A DNA stretch of 33,426 nt from an uncultured Bacteroides sp. (GTDB taxonomy: Bacteria > Bacteroidota > Bacteroidia > Bacteroidales > Bacteroidaceae). Each line of letters begins with the position of its first letter. Position 1 is the first letter of the stretch. Both the position numbers and the translations under genes were made by a program. Under the pieces are notes generated by a model. The model did no database searches, was not told the DNA's origin, and worked only from the letters and a program-made list of their open reading frames with translations. The stretch is taken from assembly GCA_934716785.1 (NCBI GenBank), contig CAKUYM010000013.1:1-33426 (forward strand), given 5' to 3'. Positions 1 to 8,577 of the stretch are shown here, piece after piece.

Positions 1-7
1 TACCATC

Positions 8-127
8 TTACTGATTATCAGACAAAAAATATTTTATATAAGCAGAACAAAAGGATATTCCCGAAGTCAGGACATAATTAGTAAGAGTCAAAGCGACTGC
101 CACCAAAAGTACTATTTTATATTTCAT
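8..127 (-). CDS. Possible small protein or broken gene start, 39 aa
   Basis: A short reading frame begins 39 nt beyond the susD stop codon on the same strand. Its first 16 residues (MKYKIVLLVAVALTLT) look like a signal peptide or membrane segment: a Lys near the start, then a hydrophobic run. The remaining residues contain one Cys and show no recognisable domain. It could be a small exported or membrane protein at the operon end, or the start of a frameshifted gene whose remainder lies outside the window. I do not recognise it, and chance occurrence in AT-rich DNA is possible. Confidence 0.22.
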   Translation of the reverse strand: MKYKIVLLVAVALTLTNYVLTSGISFCSAYIKYFLSDNQ

Positions 128-166
128 GTTCAATCAAATATTAAAAGAGTAAAACAATCTGCCGTC

Positions 167-1720
167 TCATTCATAAGAAGCATAAGGGTTCGCTCCCGTC
201 TTTGCCTCGTCATATCCATCATATCCCCAGTTCTGCCACAGTCCTTCCGGGTTGAGGTCGCGTTGAGCTTGAGGAATGGGATAGCGATAATGTTTCAGCC
301 CGATGGTCTGCTTGTTGTATTGAGGATCCTGCGCTACCGTGCTATTTTTGATTGTCTTTACAAGGATGCGCCAACGTACAAGGTCAAGCCAATGCTTCTG
401 TTCATAGACAAATTCCCACGTGCGTTCTTGTTGGATCGCTTTTTGGAAGCCTTCATAATCAAGCCCCTTCTGCAGGTCGTGAACAGAGGCCGCTGTCACA
501 GGAAAACTCCGGAAAGCCCGTCGACGCACTTGGTTGATTGCCTCGTAAGCTTCTACATTGGGAGTGCCGTCGCGTTCATTGATGGCCTCCGCCTTTACGA
601 GCAGTACCTCGGCATAGCGCAAAATGGAACGGTTGACATTCCGATTATTGGCACTTGCCTGCGGATCGCTGGCATCTATGTATTTGCGGAAACGGGGAAG
701 TTTGAAGTGATAGTAAGTCCCGGTCTCCGGATTGTAGAGTGATTCAGCGAAAGAGCCCTCACGACGTTGGTCACCAGCCTCGTAGGAGTCGACTACATCG
801 CGGTTGGCAGGAACCACGTGAGGCAATTCATCAGAAAACCCGCTGGAGAAAGCGCAGTGACAAAGGTGGTTGCCCCCCGTCCCGTCTGCAGCCGAACCGG
901 TTTCATGCTGTGTGGCGAAGATACTCTCTTTTCCATTGCGATTGCCATTGTCCCAATTGGCAAGAAAGTCCTCCTCCAGTTCATAGCCAGTCACGAGATT
1001 GGCCGCTTCCACTGCTTGGGCATACTTTTCCTTTCTACCAGCGACATCGAGTGTGGGAGAAACCTGTCCCCACGTCAACAAAACCTTGGAAAGAAGCGCA
1101 TAAGCAGCACCTTGTGTTGCCCGTCCTTTATCGGCAGAGGAGTAAGAACTGACTACTGGTAGCTTTTCCGCGGCATCACGCAGGTCGGCCACAATCTGCT
1201 CATACACTTTGTCAACGGGCTGGCGGGTCACGCCACTTCCTTCTATGTTATGAAGAACAATCGGGAAATCACCCCAAAACTGCACTGCATAGTTTAGATA
1301 GTAAGCGCGGAGGAAGCGTGCTTCGCCAATGACGCGTGTTTGTGTAGAGAATGAAATGAGATCATTGTCCCGTACATTATCGATAGCATCGTTGGCAGCA
1401 GCGATTCCACGGTTGAGGTCACGCCACATACCAGTAATGTAACTATTGTTTCCATCCCATTTTAGAAGTCCCAGCAGACCTCCACCACCGTTTGGATTCT
1501 CTCCTGAAATGGTTGTTTCCGTCACCAAATCAGTCATGTATCCGAAAGCCGTACTTTTGTTGACATTGACTTGGTAAGCGGCATTCACCAATGCAATGGC
1601 ATCTTCATCGCTTGCCGGAAGGTTACCCTGAGCCAGTACACCGATCGGTGTCTGTTCCAAGGAGTCGCCGCAGGAGGCAAGACTTGCAGCGACAAGAATA
1701 CTATATATAATCTTTTTCAT
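167..1720 (-). CDS. SusD/RagB-family outer-membrane lipoprotein
   Basis: This 517-aa protein is a surface nutrient-binding lipoprotein that forms the lid of a SusC-type TonB-dependent channel. A short signal peptide ends in a lipobox (SLASC) with Cys17 as the lipidated residue. The N-terminal helical region has the family pattern of an ALVNAAY segment near residue 42 and RFLRAYYL near residue 135. The C-terminal part carries the typical RYAEVLLVKAEAINE helix, a REFAFE-like segment (RTWEFVYEQKHWLDLVRW) and the late YPIPQ motif. Length is normal for the family. It lies 26 nt after the upstream susC stop on the same strand, so the two are surely co-transcribed. The ligand cannot be read from the sequence; there is no glycoside hydrolase or other degradative gene beside it. 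Confidence 0.95.
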   Translation of the reverse strand: MKKIIYSILVAASLASCGDSLEQTPIGVLAQGNLPASDEDAIALVNAAYQVNVNKSTAFGYMTDLVTETTISGENPNGGGGLLGLLKWDGNNSYITGMWRDLNRGIAAANDAIDNVRDNDLISFSTQTRVIGEARFLRAYYLNYAVQFWGDFPIVLHNIEGSGVTRQPVDKVYEQIVADLRDAAEKLPVVSSYSSADKGRATQGAAYALLSKVLLTWGQVSPTLDVAGRKEKYAQAVEAANLVTGYELEEDFLANWDNGNRNGKESIFATQHETGSAADGTGGNHLCHCAFSSGFSDELPHVVPANRDVVDSYEAGDQRREGSFAESLYNPETGTYYHFKLPRFRKYIDASDPQASANNRNVNRSILRYAEVLLVKAEAINERDGTPNVEAYEAINQVRRRAFRSFPVTAASVHDLQKGLDYEGFQKAIQQERTWEFVYEQKHWLDLVRWRILVKTIKNSTVAQDPQYNKQTIGLKHYRYPIPQAQRDLNPEGLWQNWGYDGYDEAKTGANPYASYE

Positions 1721-1746
1721 CTCAATCTACTATTTTCATTTTTAAA

Positions 1747-4700
1747 TTAATAGGAAATATTCACACCAACTGTATAGGTGCGTGCTGTGGGGTAAGCTCC
1801 TGTATCAATTCCACTCGCTACTTCCGGATCATATCCCTTGTACCCAGTAAAGGTAAGGAGGTTCTGCCCGCTGACGAACAGACGGAGACGTGGATTCTGT
1901 GTTGTACCGATACGGACAGGCAACGTATAACTCAAAGTCACATTCTTCAGGCGCAAATAGGAGGCATCTTCCACAAACCGGCTATCCAGATAGTTGGTAT
2001 AGTTGTTGGAGGCATGTGCCTTGGGAATCGTGTTGGAGGGATTGGTTTCCGACCAACGGTTCAGCAAAGCCGTAGAGACATTATAGCTGGTACTTGCTGT
2101 CTCCAATCGTTGACGCAAGCTGTTATACACCTCGTTCCCATGGCTGCCTTGGAAAGCGGCGAAAAGACTCCAGCGCTTATAATTCAGAGTCATCGAAAAA
2201 CCGTATGTGAAATCCGGTTGAATAGAACCGAGAATGACACGGTCGTTGTTTTGGTCAATCTCCCCATCGCCATTCTGGTCTACAAACTTGGCATCTCCAT
2301 ATTCCACCTCCGGCTTGGGCGAAGGCGAGGGAACCTTGCTCAAGTCATCGCCTTTCTGCACGACACCGTCGAATTGCCATCCATAAAATGAGCCGAGGGA
2401 TTCTCCTGTTTTAATAATGGTATACGTATTCTTGATAGAGGCGAGTGAACCGATATTCGTAACCTCATTCTTGTTATGGGCGATGTTGGCGGAGAGATTC
2501 CATGACAGGTCTTTGGTATTGATCAGCAATGCATTTACAGCAAACTCCACCCCTCGGTTCTCCACATTACCGACGTTCCGAAGTTGGGAAGAGAATCCGG
2601 TAGTCTCCTCCACAGGAATATTGAGTAGCAGGTCGCTTGTCTTCTTGCTGTAATAATCGAATGTGAAGTTAAGCCGCTGTTTCAGGATGCTTAGGTCAAA
2701 ACCTACATTGTACTGGGTAGTCGACTCCCATTTCAAGTCCGGATTCTCCAGATTGTTGCGTACATAGCCTGTATTGCCGACACCACCGAAGTAGTAGCGC
2801 ACGGTTCCATAGGTGGAAAGGAAACTGTAGTCGCCGATCTCCTGATTACCTACCGTACCTACACTGGCTCGTAGCTTCAGTTTGTCGATAACCGGATGGT
2901 CTTTCAGGAAACGCTCCTCTTCCAAGTTCCAAGCAAGTCCCAACGATGGAAACCATCCCCACTTCTTGTTGACAGCAAAACGGCTGGAACCATCGGCACG
3001 CAGTGTTGCTGTCAGGTTGTAGCGTTCGAGCAGCGTATAGTTGACACGTGCCAATACCGAATGGAGGGTTGACTTCGAACCGCCCGATACAGGAGGAACC
3101 AACAGAGAACCGGTCTGTAGGCTGTGATAGCCTAATGTCTCATTGGCAAACTTTTCAGCCGAAGCGGTGGTATATTCTATATCTGTAACTTGCGAAGTAT
3201 ATCCACCCAAAACATTGAAAGCATGAACACCGATATTCTTATTCCAGTTCAATGTAGCCTCATATTGGTAAGAGTCGTACCGTTTGTTGCCCACTGTTCC
3301 ATAGCCCCCCACCGTGATGCCGGCGGCAGAGGTAGACGGTGCGTAATAATTCTGGGTCGTATTCACCAAGTTGGCAGCAGCACTCAATCTCAATGTCAGT
3401 TCCGGAATGATACGCCATTGTGCGAAAGCATTGCCCAACAAATTGTTCGTCTTGGCCTCAGAGGTCACCTCGGTCAAGTCGGCAATCGCATTCGGAGTCT
3501 GATCTCCCACACGGATATCGCCTACCTCATAAGGATTGGCAAAGTTGTAACTTCCATCGGCATTGTAGATAGGAACTGCCCGAGGAATACGTACCACATA
3601 TTCAAAAGCATTGCTATTGCCACCCACATAAGAGTTGTAGCTGTCGAAATCGGTAATACCGTTCTGTATCGCCTTACCTGCCGTGATGTTCACCCCGACC
3701 GTAAAGTTATTGAAGAGATCCCGTTCCAGATTGACACGTCCCGTGTATCGTTTGAAGCCGGTATTGAGCAAGATACCATCTTGGTCGCTGAAGTTGCCGC
3801 TGATAAGATAGCGCGTCTTCTCATCACCGCCACTGATGCTCAACTGATGATTCTGAGTCGCAGCAGTGTGCAAGGCGGCATCCTGCCAATCAGCTCCCGC
3901 TCCCCAAGCCGATACGATCTCTTCCGTAAGCCCCGAAGTACTTAGTTGGTTCGGCGTGGCAATTTCCAGATACAAGCGTCCCCAATCATCCGCCCTCATC
4001 AGGTCGAGTTTCTTGCGGACAGTCTGCCAACCGATGCTGTATTGATATTCAATGTTATTCTTGCCCTTCTTCCCGCTGCGGGTCGTAATGATAATCACGC
4101 CATTCGCTCCACGGCTTCCATAAATGGCGGCAGCCGATACATCCTTCAATACCTCTATGCTCTCTATGTCACTGGGGTTAATGGCAGCCAGCGGATTGAA
4201 GTCGGACGTGGCGCGGGTGACTCCCGTGTTAGTGGTTGCATTGTCATTGTATATCAGCATGCCGTCTATTACATAAAGCGGTTCATTCTTGCCTGTAATG
4301 GAGTTGCCTCCACGTATGCGCAGACTTGATGATGCACCCGGCAAACCCGAATTTTGCGAGACGTTCAATCCGGATACGGCTCCACCCAGCAGATTGTCGA
4401 ACGAAGTGGTCACCTGTTTCAAAGACTCTTTGCCTATTGAGGCGATGGATCCTGTCAGTTCTTTCCGCTTTTGGGTGCCATAGCCCACCACAACAACCTC
4501 TTGCAGCACATCTGTTGCTTCATTCAATGCAATGACAACCGGTTCGCTGTTATCATACACATCAATCTGTTGTTCGCGATAACCGATGAAGTTCACTTGA
4601 AGAGTAGCAGGCAACTCTTTTACTTCAAGTTCGAAATTTCCATCCAAATCGGTTAAAGTACCGGTCTTTTCATTGACCACAGATATGGACGCACTTATTA

Positions 4701-4815
4701 CAGGTTCATTGTTGAGCGCATCCACCACCTTACCACTGATCCGAGTTTGCGCAAAAACTCCTCCTGCCATCCCGCCGACCAGCAAGACAGCCAATAAACG
4801 ATATATGATTTGCAT
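1747..4815 (-). CDS. SusC/RagA-family TonB-dependent outer-membrane transporter
   Basis: This 1022-aa transporter is the outer-membrane barrel of a SusCD pair, energised by TonB. A signal peptide ends at FAQ (residues 21-23). It is followed by a carboxypeptidase-D-like regulatory domain (about 25-100; ISGKVVDA and FIGYREQQIDV are typical), a TonB-box-like EVVVVGYGTQ at 106-115 and the plug with RIRGGNSI, PLYVIDGM and the AAAIYGSRGANGVIIITT signature. The rest is beta-barrel, closing with an aromatic strand. Near residue 845 there is an acidic DQNGDGEID motif of the calcium-binding loop type common in SusC barrels. The upstream neighbour is a PstS-like binding protein 57 nt away, and susD follows. 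Substrate unknown; no HTCS, ECF sigma or anti-sigma gene is adjacent. Confidence 0.96.
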   Translation of the reverse strand: MQIIYRLLAVLLVGGMAGGVFAQTRISGKVVDALNNEPVISASISVVNEKTGTLTDLDGNFELEVKELPATLQVNFIGYREQQIDVYDNSEPVVIALNEATDVLQEVVVVGYGTQKRKELTGSIASIGKESLKQVTTSFDNLLGGAVSGLNVSQNSGLPGASSSLRIRGGNSITGKNEPLYVIDGMLIYNDNATTNTGVTRATSDFNPLAAINPSDIESIEVLKDVSAAAIYGSRGANGVIIITTRSGKKGKNNIEYQYSIGWQTVRKKLDLMRADDWGRLYLEIATPNQLSTSGLTEEIVSAWGAGADWQDAALHTAATQNHQLSISGGDEKTRYLISGNFSDQDGILLNTGFKRYTGRVNLERDLFNNFTVGVNITAGKAIQNGITDFDSYNSYVGGNSNAFEYVVRIPRAVPIYNADGSYNFANPYEVGDIRVGDQTPNAIADLTEVTSEAKTNNLLGNAFAQWRIIPELTLRLSAAANLVNTTQNYYAPSTSAAGITVGGYGTVGNKRYDSYQYEATLNWNKNIGVHAFNVLGGYTSQVTDIEYTTASAEKFANETLGYHSLQTGSLLVPPVSGGSKSTLHSVLARVNYTLLERYNLTATLRADGSSRFAVNKKWGWFPSLGLAWNLEEERFLKDHPVIDKLKLRASVGTVGNQEIGDYSFLSTYGTVRYYFGGVGNTGYVRNNLENPDLKWESTTQYNVGFDLSILKQRLNFTFDYYSKKTSDLLLNIPVEETTGFSSQLRNVGNVENRGVEFAVNALLINTKDLSWNLSANIAHNKNEVTNIGSLASIKNTYTIIKTGESLGSFYGWQFDGVVQKGDDLSKVPSPSPKPEVEYGDAKFVDQNGDGEIDQNNDRVILGSIQPDFTYGFSMTLNYKRWSLFAAFQGSHGNEVYNSLRQRLETASTSYNVSTALLNRWSETNPSNTIPKAHASNNYTNYLDSRFVEDASYLRLKNVTLSYTLPVRIGTTQNPRLRLFVSGQNLLTFTGYKGYDPEVASGIDTGAYPTARTYTVGVNISY

Positions 4816-4872
4816 ATTGAATTTCTCTTTTAATTCATACTTGGATTACAATACTCTTTCCGGAGCATATCG

Positions 4873-5802
4873 TCATCGATCGGTCAACAAATTCCCCTCC
4901 AACTGCTTCTGTTCCTTACGAACCGACTTCTCATCCAAGGTCAGGAAGCCGAATCTATGGTTATATTGCTGTCCCTCATTGACAATCCACCGCAGAAAAT
5001 CGGCAACAGAGGCTTTGTCACTATAAGTAAATCCCACTTTAGACAAGGGAATCAAAGCTACGTCATTGTTTTCCAGCAATTGCAACGTCTCATCCAAATC
5101 ACCATTATCCAACACATCTCTTTGCTCCTTTTTGATGTCCAGCGGAATCAGACACAGGCGAGGCTTCAGCTTGCGATTTTGAAGGTCGAATATGTAAGCC
5201 AGATTATTGAAGGTAATCCCGGTATGGTCCTTATTGATAGCGGTGAGAAGATAAAGGTCGTCGCCCACAATGCGCTTGCCGCGAAACTGAGAAGCCTGAT
5301 ATCCGAAATAGGAAGCGAAGGCATTCGCTCCTGAGACACGACCTATAGCAGAATAAACAGTCAGTCCTTCATACGGGAAAGCCTCCTTGCGATCATTTCC
5401 AGCTTTCTGCAAGACATTTTTTTGAAAAAACAAATCTTTCAACCCTCTCTCATCGAGTCGTTTACGAGAGAGCTTCTCGTATAGGGGATTTTCGGTGGTA
5501 GTAACGGGAAGCAGCGCATAACGTCCCACATAGGTGATGAACCTCTCATTGTCACCGTCCTGAGTTTCGGAAACAAACTCCAAATCGACCTGTCCCTTAT
5601 TTCCTTCCACAACCCGAATCTGCACCTCCGGATGTGTCTCTGTATATTTTTTGATCCAAGTGCTCACCAATTCGCTGCCGAACTTGGGAATGGTAACAGT
5701 AATCACTTCTTGAGACTTGTCAGCTGCATGTGTAGAAGAAAAAACTGACAGCAAAACTATAATGAATATGTATCTGAAAAAAAACTTTATATTTGTAGTC
5801 AT
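4873..5802 (-). CDS. PstS-like periplasmic substrate-binding protein
   Basis: This 309-aa protein has a clear signal peptide (hydrophobic residues about 8-22, cleavage after THA near residue 26). The mature part begins with a strand-helix pattern (VITVTIPKFGSELVSTWIKKYTETHPEVQIRV written in family style), typical of type 2 periplasmic-binding folds of the PstS kind. Further matches are a GLTVYSAIGRVSG segment and an LTAINKDHTGITFNNLAYIFD segment. No permease or ATPase gene is near, so it is not part of a visible ABC importer. It is the first gene of an operon with susC and susD, 57 nt upstream of susC, which suggests that it captures the ligand in the periplasm after SusCD import or acts as a sensor. 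The ligand could be phosphate-like or something else. Family call fairly sure, role inferred. Confidence 0.78.
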   Translation of the reverse strand: MTTNIKFFFRYIFIIVLLSVFSSTHAADKSQEVITVTIPKFGSELVSTWIKKYTETHPEVQIRVVEGNKGQVDLEFVSETQDGDNERFITYVGRYALLPVTTTENPLYEKLSRKRLDERGLKDLFFQKNVLQKAGNDRKEAFPYEGLTVYSAIGRVSGANAFASYFGYQASQFRGKRIVGDDLYLLTAINKDHTGITFNNLAYIFDLQNRKLKPRLCLIPLDIKKEQRDVLDNGDLDETLQLLENNDVALIPLSKVGFTYSDKASVADFLRWIVNEGQQYNHRFGFLTLDEKSVRKEQKQLEGNLLTDR

Positions 5803-5850
5803 AGCGATTATTTTTTAGTGTACGATGGTTATTTAATCTTGATGTGTAGA

Positions 5851-5894
5851 AGGGACGCATCCCTCCATGATTCATAACTGTGCCTGACGGCACA
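5851..5894 (-). other. Pair of short perfect hairpins in the operon leader
   Basis: Two compact stem-loops lie back to back in the predicted 5' UTR of the PstS-like/susCD operon. One is AGGGA-CGCA-TCCCT (5851-5864). The other is TGTGCC-TGAC-GGCACA (5879-5894), with a 6-bp stem and a 4-nt loop. A third weaker one, CAGACA/TGTCTG, lies at about 5916-5932. Neither main hairpin is followed by a T-run, so they are not intrinsic terminators. They could be a leader RNA structure or a dispersed REP-like element. Confidence 0.45.
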
Positions 5895-6000
5895 TTCGCA
5901 TACTGATATGACTACAGACATAAGTTGTCTGCCATTGGGATTGATTTAACTTTCTGCTTCTTTCCATCTCTTTTCCTTTTACCTTAAACTTAATATCCAT
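5872..6000 (-). CDS. Possible leader ORF, 42 aa
   Basis: A 42-codon frame starts about 27 nt after the predicted transcription start and ends about 70 nt before the PstS-like gene. Its N-terminal half is basic (MDIKFKVKGKEMERSRK) and its C-terminal half has two Cys (CSHISMRMCRQAQL). The hairpin TGTGCC/GGCACA lies inside its last codons, so ribosome position could affect folding. It may be a leader peptide, a small protein, or a chance frame. I do not recognise a family and claim no function. Confidence 0.25.
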   Translation of the reverse strand: MDIKFKVKGKEMERSRKLNQSQWQTTYVCSHISMRMCRQAQL

Positions 6001-6033
6001 TATCACCTTTTATGATGTATTAAATTGATGGTG

Positions 6034-6065
6034 CAAAGATAGATAGTAGCAGAAAGTCGTACAAT
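6034..6065 (-). promoter_or_regulatory. Bacteroides-type promoter for the PstS-like/susC/susD operon
   Basis: On the minus strand a perfect -7 box TATCTTTG (6041-6034) is preceded, 20 nt away, by ATTG (6065-6062) as a -33 box, close to the Bacteroides consensus TTTG-N19/21-TAnnTTTG. Transcription would begin near 6027, giving a leader of about 225 nt, much longer than for the other genes here. Confidence 0.65.
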
Positions 6066-6087
6066 CCCATATAAACGGCATTTTCAC

Positions 6088-6105
6088 ATACCGCATCCGC
6101 GGTAT
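6088..6105. promoter_or_regulatory. Palindrome upstream of the PstS-like/susCD promoter
   Basis: A perfect 7-bp inverted repeat, ATACCGC-ATCC-GCGGTAT, lies 22 bp upstream of the -33 box, in the usual position of an activator site. It is also just beyond the malY-type gene stop, so it could be read as a terminator hairpin for that gene, but on that strand the stem is followed by GTGAAAA and not a T-run. An operator is the better reading. Confidence 0.4.
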
Positions 6106-6135
6106 TTCTACAATATAGGAAAACGAAGAGACTAT

Positions 6136-7314
6136 TTACAATGTCTCCACTGCCTGCCGAAGTTGTTCCATTGCCTGTTGAAGCACAGCTCTGGGAGTGC
6201 CCACATTCATCCGCATGAATCCCTCGCCACCGATACCGAACATTTTGCCGTCATTCAATGCCAGACCGGCCTTGTTTACAAAAAGATCCACCAACCGTTC
6301 ATGTTCCAATCCCAAGTTGCGGCAATCCATCCATATCAGGAATGATGCCTGCGGGCGCAATGGCTTAATGCCGGGCAAATGCTTCCTACAATAATCCGTT
6401 ACAAAATCGATATTGCCTTCCACATAGCCGAGCATCTCTCTGCGCCAAGGCTCTCCCTCCCGAAAGGCTGCGATGGTGGCTATGGGAGCAAAAAGTGGAG
6501 CCTCATCCAGTTCGTTCGCCTTCAGCCAGCCGAAGAAACGGTGGCGTATATCTCTATCAGGAACAATAGCATAGGAACTGACGATACCGGCGATGTTGAA
6601 GGTTTTGGAGGGTGCACCGAAAGTAATGCTGCACATGGCAGCCTTTTCCGAGACCGTAGCAAATGGAATATGCTTGTTGCCCCACAACGCCATATCACAA
6701 TGAATCTCATCGGAGATGACAAGAATGTGGTGGCGATGACAGAAATCAGCCAGACGGACAAGTGTTTCCTTATCCCATACAACACCGCCCGGATTGTGCG
6801 GGTTAGAAAGAAGCAGCATCCGGCACTTCTCGTCAGTCACTGCCTCCAGATTGTCAAAGTCCATGCTATAGGAACCGTCCTCATTCTCATGCAAGGGGTT
6901 ATATACCACCTCTCGACCATTTGCTTGGGGGATTAGACGGAAAGGATGGTAGACAGGAGGCTGGATAATAATCTTCTCACCTTCTTTCACAAATATATTG
7001 ATAGCCAGTCCGACTCCCTTCATTATTCCCGGGATGTAAACCAGCCAATCCGGTTCCACCTTCCAGCCGTGGTGGGAGGCAATCCACTCAACGATAGCCG
7101 ATCGATACTCTTCCGGTTCCACCGTATAGCCGAACAATGAATGTTCCAGTCGCCGACGTAACGCCTCTGTAATAAATGAAGGCGTTTCAAAGTCCATGTC
7201 GGCCACCCATAGAGGAAGCAGGTCGGCATTGCCGTAACGCTCCTGCAGAGCGTCCACCTTTAGGGCACCTGTCCCTCGGCGGTTCACAATTTTATCAAAA
7301 TCATATTTTCCCAT
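6136..7314 (-). CDS. MalY/PatB-family PLP-dependent C-S lyase (aminotransferase fold type I)
   Basis: This 392-aa PLP enzyme has the MalY/PatB pattern: the N-terminal PLWVADMDF segment (34-42), GYT near residue 62, the PPVYHPF loop (119-125), NPHNPGG (171-177) with the cofactor-contacting Asn, SDEIHCD (201-207), and the Schiff-base lysine K237 in APSKTFNIAG. Characterised family members cleave cystathionine and other cysteine S-conjugates to a thiol or homocysteine, pyruvate and ammonia; MalY also works as a regulator in E. coli. Length matches the family. It starts 36 nt after the stop of another sulfur-related PLP enzyme, so the pair probably works in sequence (transsulfuration or thiol release). 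Cystathionine beta-lyase is the most likely activity, but a broader C-S lyase is possible. Confidence 0.9.
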   Translation of the reverse strand: MGKYDFDKIVNRRGTGALKVDALQERYGNADLLPLWVADMDFETPSFITEALRRRLEHSLFGYTVEPEEYRSAIVEWIASHHGWKVEPDWLVYIPGIMKGVGLAINIFVKEGEKIIIQPPVYHPFRLIPQANGREVVYNPLHENEDGSYSMDFDNLEAVTDEKCRMLLLSNPHNPGGVVWDKETLVRLADFCHRHHILVISDEIHCDMALWGNKHIPFATVSEKAAMCSITFGAPSKTFNIAGIVSSYAIVPDRDIRHRFFGWLKANELDEAPLFAPIATIAAFREGEPWRREMLGYVEGNIDFVTDYCRKHLPGIKPLRPQASFLIWMDCRNLGLEHERLVDLFVNKAGLALNDGKMFGIGGEGFMRMNVGTPRAVLQQAMEQLRQAVETL

Positions 7315-7350
7315 AACTTGCTTTTACCTTTAATGATAACTTTTACATGA

Positions 7351-8526
7351 CTACTCACCCAGTGCCTGTACGATATCTTCCAACAGGTCATCCGTATCCT
7401 CCAACCCTACGGAAATGCGGATAGTCGTATCCTTCACATCCATATCCCGTCTCTGTGCATCGGTAAACAACCCGAAAATTGTACTTGCCGGATGAATGGC
7501 AAGTGTTTTATTGTCAAACAGATTGGTGGCGCGGCGTATCAGTTTCAGACGGTTGATAAAGTCGACACACGCATTCCGGCTTTCGAGGTCTATCGTTATC
7601 ATGGCACCTGCCGTAGGTCCGAATTGCCTTTGCGCCAACGCATGGTACGGATTATCCTCCAGCCCCACATAATTCACATACCGTATGGCAGGCAAGGTGC
7701 AAAGCTGCTTCGCAAGCAAAGCGGCATTGGCAGACTGCACCCGGTAGCGTGCATTCAATGTCTCCAAGCCGATGGTCTGCATATAGGCCACATGCGGGGT
7801 CATATAAGCCCCCAAGTTAAGAAGCATCTCCATACGCATACGTTTGCCGAATCCAGGACAGGTTCCGTAATCCAAGACCAATCCGCCAATGGAAGTGGCA
7901 CCACCGGACAAATATTTGGTGCTGGAAACGATCTCTATGTCCACCCCCAAACTGTGTGAGCTGAATTCCGTGAAAGGGATAAGCGTAGTGTCGGCTATGA
8001 GAGGAACGCCCTTTTTTCGGGCGATATGGGAAAGCGCCTGCAAATCTGCCACCTCCATTTGCGGATTGGTAATGATTTCCAGATAGATGCAGCAAGTATC
8101 CTCATCCACAGCACTCTCTACAGCTCGGATATCGGTCAGGTCGCACAGCCTGGAAGATACCCCGAAGCGCTGCAATGTGCCGGTAATAAGGGAATAAGTA
8201 TTGCCGAACAAATGACGTGAGGTAACGATATTCCTTCCGGCAGCTGCTACCGAGAACAGAGTATTGCTGATGGCAGCCATACCAGAGCTAAGGGCTATGA
8301 CTTCCGTAGCACCGGTGAGTGCCTTCACCTTATTCTCAAAAAAAGTTACCGTAGGGTTCATCACCCGTGAATAGTCCGGAGAGTCTGTCCGTCCGCAGAA
8401 TGCGTCCGACATGCTGTCGGCATCATCAAACTCATAGGCTGCCGTATGGTAAACAGGCATGCTCAAGGACTCATAAGCATCCTGACGTTGAAACTGGGTA
8501 TGAATAGCCTGGGTCTGTTTTTTCAT
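7351..8526 (-). CDS. Cys/Met-metabolism PLP enzyme (cystathionine gamma-synthase / O-acetylhomoserine sulfhydrylase / methionine gamma-lyase family)
   Basis: The 391-aa product belongs to the Cys/Met metabolism PLP family. Visible motifs: PVYHTAAYEF near residue 25, YSRVMNPT (52-59), SSGMAAI (80-86) for phosphate binding, ADTT (178-181) and the Schiff-base lysine K204 in SSTKYLSGG. The late RISVGLED motif is present. An upstream in-frame ATG at 8580 would add 18 residues, but it lies above the predicted transcription start (about 8571); the ATG chosen here gives the usual MKKQTQAIHTQ-type start. It leads an operon with a MalY-type lyase. The family includes gamma-synthases, sulfhydrylases and gamma-lyases that cannot be told apart safely by eye. 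The usual DNT near the cofactor is DTT here. Confidence 0.88.
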   Translation of the reverse strand: MKKQTQAIHTQFQRQDAYESLSMPVYHTAAYEFDDADSMSDAFCGRTDSPDYSRVMNPTVTFFENKVKALTGATEVIALSSGMAAISNTLFSVAAAGRNIVTSRHLFGNTYSLITGTLQRFGVSSRLCDLTDIRAVESAVDEDTCCIYLEIITNPQMEVADLQALSHIARKKGVPLIADTTLIPFTEFSSHSLGVDIEIVSSTKYLSGGATSIGGLVLDYGTCPGFGKRMRMEMLLNLGAYMTPHVAYMQTIGLETLNARYRVQSANAALLAKQLCTLPAIRYVNYVGLEDNPYHALAQRQFGPTAGAMITIDLESRNACVDFINRLKLIRRATNLFDNKTLAIHPASTIFGLFTDAQRRDMDVKDTTIRISVGLEDTDDLLEDIVQALGE

Positions 8527-8577
8527 CGTTTTTTTCGTTATCGTACATATAATATTATGAATTTCCATAAAACGGGA

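Noticed and set aside
3190..3945. 251-codon plus-strand frame opposite susC
   Set aside because: Shadow of a well-supported SusC barrel; no signal peptide or domain.
6088..6105. Palindrome as terminator of the malY-type gene
   Set aside because: On that strand no T-run follows the stem; an operator reading fits better, though not proven.
8527..8571. SAM riboswitch before the sulfur PLP operon
   Set aside because: The predicted leader is only about 45 nt and shows no such fold.
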